Source: Mesorhabditis belari
Taxonomy: Eukaryota; Nematoda; Chromadorea; Rhabditida; Rhabditidae
Reading direction: 5' to 3'
Assembly: GCA_958450365.1 (NCBI GenBank)
Contig: CAUEEP010000754.1
Coordinates: forward strand, 1,954,001-2,018,000
Length of the DNA stretch: 64,000 nt
Positions 46,401 to 58,400 of the stretch are shown here, piece by piece. The notes beneath the pieces were generated by a model. That model ran no database searches. It was not told the origin of the DNA and saw only the letters and a list, made by a program, of their open reading frames with translations. The translations under genes were made by a program, and so were the position numbers. Numbering within the stretch: position 1 is the stretch's first letter; every line of letters begins with the position of its first letter.

Positions 46401-49400
46401 AAGGAGGGGAATTTGACTGAAATCCGTAGGGAAATGATTGTTATAACTATTTAAATAGGGCTATTTAAATGTAAATAGCTCTATTTAGATATAAATAGCT
46501 TTATTTAGATAAAAATAGCTCTGTTTGGATATAAATAGAGCCATTTATATCTAAATAGAGCTACACTACTGGACAATGAAATATCATGGCTCAAGATAAT
46601 GGCTTAGCACTGGACAGGCACAGCACTGGACAATGAAATATCATATTTGAAAAACGATCGTCACTTTCGCGCGTCTGTAACTCCCTTGTCTTTACCGTCT
46701 TTCTAAATATTAATATTACCATTGTGTAGCCCTTGAAAAGAGCTTTCAGAAAATGTATAACACTAATAGTTTAAACTCAAAGACAACGGAGTTACAGACA
46801 AGGGAGTGACGATCGTTTTTATAATATGATATTTCATTGTCCAGTGCTGTAGCCTGTCCAGTGCTGTAGCCTGTCCAGTGCTGTAGCCTGTCCAGTGCTG
46901 TAGCCTGTCCAGTGCTGTAGCCTGTCCAGTGCTGTAGCCTGTCCAGTGCTGTAGCCTGTTCAGTGCTGTAGCCTGTTCAGTGCTGTAGCCTGTTCAGTGC
47001 TGTAGCCTGTTCAGTGCTGTAGCCTATTCAGTGCTGTAGCCTGTTCAGTGCTGTAGCCTGTTCAGTGCTGTAGCCCTATCCTAAGCCTTAACCAAATCCC
47101 TTTCTTCCCGTTTCTTCAATCTCATTCTAGCTTTTTTTGATTTACGACTATCTTTCTTAAAAACTAACGAGATTTCTGTCTTGAATTGCTTACGTTTTTA
47201 AGGATAAATTTGAATGGATACTTATGAAGATTGAAAAGATAGAAGAACTTGAAAAGATAGAAGAACGGGCAACAGGCTAAGCATTAGATATTGAATGGGA
47301 GATTAGAAAAGAAGCTTTTGAGAAAAGAAAAAAGTTTTCAAAGCTTTAAACCTTCCAAAGCAAAGCTTTAAGCCTTTCAAAGCAAAGCTTTAAAGCTTTA
47401 AAGGGTAAAATGATTTCACTGATTGCAATGGCTTTACTGACGAGTTACACTGAACCTTGCAGTAGCGCCAAAATGGGATCACTGAATATATCTATTCCCT
47501 TTCCCTCATTTCAGCGTCTCAAATGTCAGCCATTCTTCTCAAACAATATCTATTCACAAAAGAACGAAAGATATTCAGAAAAAGGCGGTGAAAACTGATA
47601 TCCCTTCAACCCTTTCTTGTCTTGAAACGAGAAAACGAGAGGTGTGAAAGAAAACACCCCAATTTTACGCTCATTTCCCTCTTTTTCTTTTTAAAGTCCG
47701 ACCCTGGATCCCTTTTTTATCAACTTTTTCTATAGTTTCTATAGTTTCTCGGGATTTCTCTGGATGAAAAGGATTCAGGGAATCTCTGAACTGAACTGAA
47801 TCTCAAGGTCGCTAATGGAATCTTACCCAATGGAATGATCGATTTCTGAGTAACTAAACCGAATCTCAGTCCTTATCTTAAGAAGGATTCCAAAAAGCTT
47901 TTTTGTAAAGCTAAAAAACGAAGCAAACTTTAGCTTGCCATGTAGCAAACTTTAACTTGCCAAAAAGCCAAAAATCCGCACCTCATATCCGGGAATATGT
48001 GCATGTTGCAAAGCGGCAATTCGACAACGAATCATCGCGTCTTTGAGAAGAGATCTTTCCTCAGAAATCACAGCATTTCCATCACTTCCACCCAATGAAC
48101 GAAGCTGAAAGAAAAGCTATCATTTGGCTGAATCTTTATCAAGCTATCATTTGGCTGAATACCTGAGAGATTCTCTCATGGATTTTCACTCGTTGTCTTT
48201 GTAGATATGTCAATGCAACTTCTGATGATGTTGTTCTTGCCAATAAAAGCGATGAGAGGTTCAAGATCTAGAAAATAGAGCTTAGGAGAGTCAAATTGAC
48301 GTCTGAGATTCTCAAGATCTAGAAAATAGAGCTTTGGAGAGTCAAATTGACGTCTGAGATTCTGAAGATCTAGGAAATAAAGCTTTGGAGAGTCAAGCTG
48401 ACGTCTGAGATTCTCAAGATCTAGAAAATAAAGCTTTGGAGAGTCAAATTGACGTCTGAGATTCTCAAGCTCTAGAAAATAGAGCTTTAGTAGGTCAAAT
48501 TGACGTCTAAGATTCTCAAGATCTAGAAAATAGAGCTTTGGAGAATCAAGTTGACGTCTGAGATTCTCATTTGTACCCCAAATGGCGGTTTTACGACGAT
48601 CTCCTCGGAGAAATGAGTACTCTGCTTTGGCTCTTGTAAAGAGGCACACTAGATCCATTCTGGCACACTAAATCCAAAGCCAGATGTGCCAAATGCTACT
48701 CGTTCGTAAGAGCACAAAGTACTTGACAATTACTTGCCAATTTACTTACCTGTTCCAAGAAATGAACGGCTGAGTGCTCGAATTCGAATTGATAAACGGA
48801 AAACGAATGTCCGAGATGAATCTCTCGATCAGAATTCCCCCTTGTCACAACGCATTCCAACTGAAATACTTTTTTTCTTTATTTTCTTTATTTTCTTTTC
48901 TATTTCTTTTCTATTTCTTTTCTTCATTCATTTCTTCTTTCATTTCCTCTTTTCTAAAACTTACCAAATCCACTGTAATCAATTGATGATCGTAGTGAAA
49001 GGCGAGGGTTAATGGATTCACCGCAACAACAGTGCTTTCAACAGATGTGACCTGGAAATTTCGCTTTGATTCAAAGCCTTGAGAATTGGAATTGATCAAT
49101 TTTCTCTTTCTACCTTTGGAGTAACGCGAACACCGTCAAATTGAGCGATTTGCGAGACTCGACATGAGACAGATTGCTGAAATTTGAGAATTTTGAAGGT
49201 TTTTGAAGGTTTTGAAAGGTTTTTGAAGATTTTTCACCTGAAAGAGCCCGGCTGTACTTGAATGAATCGAATCCATCGGTGCGGCGGCAGCAAGGAAAGC
49301 TGACGCATCTCTGAATTGGATCTTTGGATTGATTTTGATGTTTGAAGAGCTTTTCCTTGTCGATACCTAACAGATAGCGTATTCACGGCCAACGTTCTCC

Positions 49401-52400
49401 CAGCCGAATCCCTCCAAAACACAAAGCATTCAGCGATTCGCTCGACTTTTGAACCTAAAGGAATTGTTGCCTTTTGAACATTCTATTCATCAGCACGGAT
49501 TTCTATTTCATCCATAAGCAATTGTTAGTTATGTTCCATCTTAAAAATCGGCTTTTGCATAGTTTTCGGACACTTTAGACGGCTCGTCACACTTTCCGGA
49601 CACTTTAGACGGCTCGTCACACTTTAAAAGCCTATAACTTTGTCCAGAGATAATATCTTCGCTAATCTTTTATATCATTGTACAGAGAATATTTCAGGCT
49701 TTCAAATGATACTAAATAGAGCTTGATTGGTTAAACCAGTCCAAGAAAATCAGACTCTGAGTAAGCGGAGACTGAGCAAATGGCCTAGTGTCTTGTCGCC
49801 TTGTTTTTCTTGGACTGAATTACCAATCAAGCTCTATTTGATATCATTGGAAAGCCTGAAATGTCCTCTGTACAATGATATAAAAAGTTAGCAAAAAAAT
49901 GGCCCCTAGACAAAGTTATAGGCTTTCAAAGTGTGACGAGCCGTTTAAAATACCCGCAAAGCCTAAAAATCTCCGAACTTTTGCTCAATCCCTTTTTCCC
50001 CCTCCCAAACACCTCCCACACTTCAATTTTCCATTGCATTTACGAGAAGGGGCCAAAATCGGGCAAAGAAATAGGAGAAAATGGGTGCGGATTGGGAGGA
50101 TTGGGCTTTTCTTTCATTTCTTTCATTTTTCTTTCATTTCAGTACCCTTTTCCCTTTTTTTCCTCTAGGGACCTCACCAATTTGCATAAACATCCCCAAA
50201 AGGATTGAAAGAAACGAAAATATTCGCTCCTTTTAGTCAACAAGGCTTTGATTTGATTTGTTCCCTTTTGACCGCACCTGGAGCCAATCTCGATTCAACA
50301 ACGGATCTTCCAGCAGCTGTTGTCGCTGTGATTCGAGTAGTGTCATCTACCTGAAAATTTTTGAATGACAAAGAGCTTGAATTCACAATATACAATGGAT
50401 AAACTTATCCATTTAAACAATAATATCAAAAGATTATCTTATTTTAAAGCTAAATTAGTCAACTATTAGATTCAAAAAGTCAAAAAAACGTTCCTTTCTT
50501 TACTTTTGATGAAAAATAACAAAATAATAAAATAACAAATAAAAAGCAAAATAACAATTAATCTATAGCCTCCTTGAAATAAAAAGTGTTTTTTTTGCTT
50601 AATTTCCATCTTTTTAAGTCAGTTTTGGTTCAATTTTAAGCAAAAAAAGAGAGTGAAAAACAACGTGAAAACGTTTGACGTAAAAAATTGATAAAAGCCT
50701 CTAGATTGAATCAATTTCTTTGAAAATTTAACTTTATATCTAACTCTTTATGCTCTATCTTTTATCTATTGACATAAAGATAGGTTTCTTCTAGTTAAAG
50801 TGTCTAAATCGATGTCTAAACTCCATCATCTAAACCGATTTTTGATTAGGCTTTCAACAAAATTTAAACAAGACATTTTAAGCTTGTTTAAATGCTTTTT
50901 ACAGAAGAATCATTGGCTTTTTAATGAAAGAAATCGTTTTAATAAATAAACTGGTCAATTGATGCGTTTGTTGGTTTTAAACAAAAGTACAAAAAGAAAC
51001 GAAAAGATTTTTTGAAAAGGGTAACTTGTGACTAGTTACAGCTAAAGTTACCGTCATTTTTCAAGCCTAATTTTTTATTTTTCTTATTTCTAAGTGCAAT
51101 TGAAGCTCTTGAACGTTTTCGTCTTTTATTTTGACTAGATTTCCCGTCAAAACTCACGGCTGATGTATGAATTGTGACATAGAGAAGCCTCGGTTCGACC
51201 AAAATCCATTTCAATCCATCTGACGAAAGTTCAAACAATTCTGCATGAATGCTGAAAATTAAACTAGCTTAAATTGGCTACAGCTATTGAAATGGAGAAT
51301 CTTTACCCTTAGCTACAACTATTGAAACCTTTATCAAATCGAGTTGATTGATCAGATCGAGTTGATCAGATCAAATTGATTGATTAGATCAAATTGATTG
51401 ATCAGATCAAATTGATTTATCAAATCTAGTTGATTTATCAGATCAAATTGATCAATTAGCTCAGGCTCTAAGAAGAGAAACCTTCTTTTTTGGAGAGAAA
51501 CCCAATTGACCATCAAGCATTTAGTGTTTAGAATGAAGGGAAAGATTGAAAAGAAATAAAGAAAGATTGAAAAGAAAGAAAGAAAGAAAGATTAGAAAGA
51601 AAGAAAGATTGAAAAGAAAGATGAAAAAAGCAAAAGGAAATGTGTCCCATTCGATTCTCCATTACATTCTTTTCATTCTTTTCATTCCCCATTCACTCAA
51701 ATCCCATTTCGTCTTACTTTAAAGAAAAAAAGATCAAGTTTAAGAGAAAGTTGCGTTTCTTGGAAGGAAAGGAAAAGAGTAGAAGAGAAAAATGAATGGT
51801 TTTTTGGAAAAACTTATATAATTTCAATTGTGATTCTATTAGGTTGGTGAATTGAAAACTGCGGGACTTTGAACTAAAATTGATTCAACATAAAGCCATG
51901 AATTCATTCCAAATAATTTTCATTATTATTGACGACTTCTGCCCATTTTACAAGCAATTTGCGGATTCCTCTTTCGTGGTTCGATTCTGGTTTGTGTGTG
52001 AGACAAGTGTGAGACTCAAAAATGGAGGACTGGAGATGTCCCAATGTCCCAGTTTGAGCACTTTCTTCAAAAGAAACTCATTTTGGTGTCAGTAGAAAAG
52101 TTGTAGAGAATTAAAAATGAGGCTTATAGCGAAATTTCCAAAAAGATACACTTAGTAGTTTCGCTTAAAATGCAAGTTTTGTGAAAATTCGTAAATTTGG
52201 CATTTCTTGAGAACCAGTTTTTGAATCGTTCTGAGAATTTGGATATAAGCTTGATTTTTGATTCTCTACAACTTTTCCATTGACACCAAAATGGGTTTCT
52301 TTTGAAGAAAGTGTTAAAACTGGGACCGATGACAATAGCCCTCAGTTTCCAATTCACCAATCCAATAGATTGATATTAGCCTTGATTTGAGGAGAAGTCA

Positions 52401-55400
52401 ATGTCCAATTTGAGGATTCGGAGCCGGCCAGATCAGTTTGCCAAAAGGAGAGGGAAAGGGGTTATGTAAAAGCCCTGCGCCAGACGACGAGCGATTACGC
52501 CGGCTCACAAAGAACACGCAGAACACACAAATTTTAAGCGAAACTACTAAGTGTATTTTCTTGAATATTTTTGGATATAATTTTTTGGATATCTTTTTGG
52601 ATATAAGCTTCATTTTTGATTCTCTACAACTTTTCCATTGACACCAAAATGGGTTTCTTTTGAAGAAAGTGCTCAAACTGTCACATATGACAATAGCCCG
52701 GAGTTTTCAATTCACCAACCCAATAAGATCAAATTTTAGCACTCACGATGCATATCTTGCTTGTGGATCTGCTTCGAAATCTTCTGGATCACCAAATGGA
52801 CCAAAATCTGTAGCAATTAGCTTAAAATCTGAGCAATTCGAGCAATTCGAGCAATTCGAGTAAAATCCGAGCTTTTTCTTCGCTCTTGTCCCAGATTTAG
52901 ATTTCATAGAGTCAAATTTGACTCAAAAAAAAGTCAAAATGGGCTCAGTGATTTGATCAAATCGTAGAATAACGTTAGAAATATGTCGAATTCACAGAAA
53001 TCTTTCAAATAAACAATTGTAAACACTTCAAAGTCATCACCAGAATCCTCGACTCATCCAAATAGACTCAAAAGTGTCTCTTCTTCACAAAATCAACCTC
53101 GAAACCACACAAATTGCCCCCATTTACCAATCTTTTTCTCTGAATTTTGTCGTGTACCTCTTTTTCCCGAGATTCCTCGACTTTTCTCACCTCTCTTTTC
53201 TCATTCAGACTGTTTTAGGCGGATTATATGCAATTTCTAGCTTCTCCATTTTTTTCTTTTCTTTCTTCAGCAAACAAAACCACTTCAACGGGTAAAGTAT
53301 TGAAGAAAATAGAAAGAAAAGAAAGAAAATGAAAGAAAAGAAAGAAAATGAAAGAAAAAGAAAGAAAAGAAAGAAAATGAAAAGAAAATGACTGCCACTT
53401 AGACGACCGCAAAGGGAAAATTTGTGAATTTATGGAAAATAGTTGAAGAAAAGCTTCAAGCATCAAATTGTAGGATAACCACCCAAACAAGTGCAACCGC
53501 CACACTTAAATTGCATTGATAAGTTTAAAGTTGAACCTCTTTTTCCCGAGATACAAATTATGCAATCGATCTAACGAAGTTAATCCTTTTTTTCATTTAA
53601 TTTGTCCTCCACTCCTCCACTCCTCCACTCCTCCACTCCTCCACTCCTCCACTCCTCCACTCCTCCACTCCTCCATCCATACCTACATTTAGCTTATCTT
53701 CATCCACAAAAACCATTAATCTCGATTGATCGATTAATCTTCAATTAATCTCTAGATCTTTCAAATATCTACATTCAAATTTCCTTTTAATTCATTTACA
53801 AATGACTATAGCTTTCTTTGTTTTCTTTTTCTGGAAGTCATCAAAGATTTTGAGTGGATGAATGAGATGAATGAGATGAATGAGATGAATGAATGCATAG
53901 ATCTCCCTTTCCTTATTCTTTTCCTTCTTTCTTTTCCCTTTTGAATGACCCCGAATCCCTTGAAAACCATATGAATACATTTGTTCGGAGAAAAAGACAA
54001 AGAAACGTTTTCTGAGCATAGGAAAAGTGGAAATTTATCAGAGAATTGGGTAAACTCATTCCTTTTCACTTACCTATAAGTTTTACGCTGTAAATTTGGC
54101 AGTAGACCGCCTTGGGAGAGTAGCATTTCGAAGAGTGGATCTCGAAGAATGGATCTCGAAGAAGAATAAGACTTCAACACATCTAGATCCAAAAATCAAC
54201 ACTTGAGTCTAGAATCTAGAATTCCATCAACGAATTTAGATCCAAAAAGTTGAAGGAATCAAAAGAATTGAAGGGATTTTCAGAAAAGCTTGAAAATGGA
54301 AGTCAATGTAATGTGAAATACACAAAAATCGCTGGAAAACAATGGAGAGAATGAATGGAAAGAGAGGGGAAGGAGGGGAAGAGAGGGGAAGAGAGGGGAA
54401 GAGAGGGGAAGGAGGGGAAGAGAGGGGAAGAGGGGGAAGAGGGGAAGGGAGGGGAAGAGAGGGGAAGAGAGGGGAAGAGAGGGAAAGGAGGGGAAGAGAG
54501 GGGAAGAGAGGGGAAGAGAGGGAAAGGAAGGGGAAAAGAAGAGAAAGAGAAGGGAAAGGGAAAGGAAGGGGAAGAGAAGAGAAAGAGAGGGAAAGAGAGG
54601 GAAAGGAGAGGAAGAGAGGGAAAGAGATGGAAAGAGAGGAAGAGGAAGAGGAAGAGAGGGAAAGGAAGGGGAAAAGAAGAGGAAGAGAAGGGGAAAAAGG
54701 AATTGCGTGTCGATTGAGAGTTGGAAAATTGAAAAAAAAGAACGGGAAGGGCAATCTGACAAAAGGAAGGGAATAGGCTTGAGCTAGGCTTTGAATCTTA
54801 AACTGAATCTTAAGCTGAATCTTAAGCTGAATCTTAAGCTGAATCTTAAGCTGAATCTTAAGCTGAATCTTAAGCTCAATCTTAAGCTCAATCTTAAGCT
54901 CAATCTTAAGCTCAATCTTAAGCTCAATCTTAAGCTCAATCTTAAGCTCAATCTTAAGCTCAATCTTAAGCTCAATCTTAAGCTCAATCTTAAGTTGAAT
55001 CTTAAACTGAATCTTAAGCTCAATCTTAAGCTCAATCTTAAGCTCAATCTTTTCTTAGAATCTTTTGCTTGTTCTTTTGCTAACTTTTGAAGTTCAAAGT
55101 CTAAAATTGATGTGCTTTTTGTTTAAAATTGTTGTGCTTTGTCAGAATTTTGAAATGGCAATCCAGAAAGCCGACAAATATCTATTTTTGACCTGTTCTC
55201 GTTAAATAGCAATCGATTTTTGTCACTTCTTATGAGTGAATAGAGTCCAACTCACTTAAAAACTCAGTTCCAGCTTTTCCTAAACTTCTCATTCTAAGAA
55301 CAATGCCCGGAACGGCCTTTTCATAGCAAAAGTCATTAAAGAAAAGAAAAAGAAAAGAAAAAGAACAGAAAAAGAACAGAAAAAGAACAGAAAAAGATTC

Positions 55401-58400
55401 AAAGAAAAGAAAATAGAAAAGAAAATGGAAAAGAAAATGGAATGGGAATGGAAATGGAAAGAAAATGGACATGACTTTGGCCATGTTTTCTCTTAAAAAG
55501 GAGTGCAACTTGAAAGTCTAATGGAAATCTAAAGATTACTATTGTTAATTGGCTGTAATACTGGTTACCAATAGAAAGAAAAAGAAGAGAAAGCAAAAAA
55601 AGGCAAATTTGTTTTCGGCGGAAATATGGGAGATGGTTGGACGCTGGTCCACCAGCTTTCAGCTTCTCCCCCGGGCAAACCGTTGAGATGTTTGGAATCT
55701 CGTTGTTGGCTGTTGGTTGAGAGAACCCCTTTCCCCTTCTCTCAACACTTGAATCCATCCACTTTCCAAAATCCATGAATCTATAAACAAAAAGCTGAGA
55801 TTTGCAATATTTTTCGCATTCATCAAACGGAACATTTGAAAATAAAAGAGATTTATCTTTGTAGCTTGCTTTGAAATAGCTTGGTGAAATGTTATAGAAA
55901 TTTGTCTATTTGCAACTCTATCTTTGACACAATAGGTTTCTGTGATAAAAAGTATTCAAATTAGAAATTATAAGCCTAAGGCTCGTTTTTTTCATCGTTT
56001 TTGACTGATAGACTTCAAACTTTTAAAAAAATGAAATAAAGCGAGCAGCCGAGACAAAAATTCAGCAACAATTCAAACACAAAGCTTTTCAGAATTTCTT
56101 AAAGAACAATTTGTAAATAAATAATAGAAATTTCTGATAAAACAAGCCATAGATCGATTGATTTATTATTTATTTCAAAAAGTAACCTTTAAAAAAGCTG
56201 ACAAGACTTTCTGGTCAACTTAATAAAAGAGAATAAATCAAAAAGAGTCTAACAGGGCCACAAAAGTCTAACAGGGCCACAAAAGACAGGGCCACAAAAG
56301 TTTAATAGGGCCACAAAAGCGAGTCTAACAGGGCCACAAAAGACAGGGCCACAAAAGTTTAATAGGGCCACAAAAAAAAGTCTAACAGGGCCACAAAAGT
56401 CTAACAGGGCCACAAAAGTCTACTAACAGGGCCACAAAAGACAGGGCCACAAAAGTTTAATAGGGCCACAAAAACCAGTCTAACAGGGCCACAAAAGTCT
56501 AACAGGTAACAGGGCCACAAAAGTCTAACAGGGCCACAAAAGTCTAACAGGGCCACAAAAGTCTAACAGGGCCACAAAAGTCTAACAGGGCCACAAAAGT
56601 CTAATAGGGCCACAAAAGTCTAACAGGGCCAGAAAGTTTAACAGGGCCACAAAAACGAGTCTAACAGGGCCACAAAAGTCTACTAACAGGGCCAGAAAAA
56701 CGATACAATCTAAAAGAAAGGAAAGAGAAAAGGGAAGAAAAAGAAGAAATACGAAGAGCCGCTAGCAAAATATACAAATCGTAAAAAGGTGGGCAAGGAG
56801 GGTGTCAAGAAGGGAAAAGAAAGTGGGGAAAAGGGGGAAAACTGACAATGGGGAGGAGTGAGGAAGCGAGGGAATCGACGAATGGAATGGGAAGGCCAAG
56901 GAGATTACTCACCATCTATTCACTCGATTCTATATTCAACTTGATATGATGTAGATGATGTAGATGAGATGGTTAATCATTAGAAAACCACAATTTACTC
57001 GTTACAACACAATTTACTCGTTGAAATTTGTACTTTTACTTCGACCTCAGATTACTTGCACGAATGGAGCTAAAATGTAAAAGGATTCGAGCAAAATCGA
57101 TCAAGATTTGTCGGAAACAGAATGAAAGCAATAGTTTAACGAATTTAACTTTTATTTAACGCTGATTTAACGGTGAGGAACAACAACAACAATAATAATA
57201 AACAATATAACAAGATTGGAAGAGAAAAGGGAGTTCAGCCGAGACAACAATTCAGCGAAATTAGTACTTTCTTACTTTGGAACTACTTTTCAATGTAAAT
57301 TTGTAAACTTTTCCCTACGTTTTCTTACTTTAAAACTATTTTTCGATTAAATTGTAACCTTGAATTGTAATCTTGAATGGAAATCGCAGCATATTTAACT
57401 CAATATTTAGCACAGATATTTTATTTCATATCACGCTCATATCAGGCTCATATCAGGCTTCATATCAGGCTCTGATCAGGCTAAAGCCTCAGGAAAAGAG
57501 AGAAAGGACGGATTATTCGTGATTTTCTTCAACCTCTGTTGAAGAAAGACTCAATTCTGGGGATTTACCAGCTGGAATGACAGTAAATGGACGTTTACTT
57601 GAATTATTGAAGATGTTTGAAGATGTTTAAAGATGTTTGAAGAGGAATTCTAGAAGGAATCTAGATAAGCTCTCTAATACTAGCTCTAGGTGAGCTTTTT
57701 TTCTAGACAACTAGTACGCTTTATAGAATCGGATATTAGCTACAAAATGCTAGTTTTTTTCAAAAGAAAACGAAGACAGAAGCTGCATCAGGGACCGAAC
57801 TGTGACTGTGTACGGGGAGCCTGAATCCACTAGAACACTAATACACCGACCTCTGCTAGGAAGGAGCCCTTTAAAGCATCCTTTTGCATCGTTTTGCATT
57901 GTTTGCATCGTTTTGCATTGTTTGCATCCTTTTGCATCGTTTGCATCCTTTCCCCTCTCTTTAGAGAGATATGTAATTCCAGTTGGACTAACTACTACCA
58001 TTTTTTGTACTTGACAAATACAATCAGCGAACCATCTCAAATTCAAGCTTGCAAGAGGCTTATGAGGCTCTTACAAGCCTTGTGAGGCTGTTACAAGCCT
58101 TGTGAGGCTCTTACAACCTTGAAAACCTTATCCAAAGCTATAAAATCTCCAAAATAAGTTCTGTTTTTTCTTGGAAATCTTTCGAGTCTTTTCTGAAAGA
58201 ATGAAAAGAAAGAAAGGCTTTGTATGCTTAAAATATCAACGAAGAGATAGTCCGATATGGTTTCCTTTCGTCTTCTCCTTCTTTTCTTCCTTTCTTTCAT
58301 TCATTTCAAAGCAATCAAAGCGGAGAATTGATCAAATGACTGCCGCTTATTTACATAAAGTTTAAATATTTGAAAAACATATAAAATAAGTAAAAATTCA

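Noticed and set aside
48176..48658. 160-residue frame with a repeated 17-residue motif (DLENLRRQFDSPKLYFL)
   Set aside because: It reads through the 51-bp intron repeat in a frame different from the flanking tiam-1 exons.
54236..55090. Long Glu/Arg/Gly, Ser/Leu and Leu-Asn-Leu-Lys frames
   Set aside because: Products of a purine tract and a 12-bp stop-free repeat inside a tiam-1 intron.
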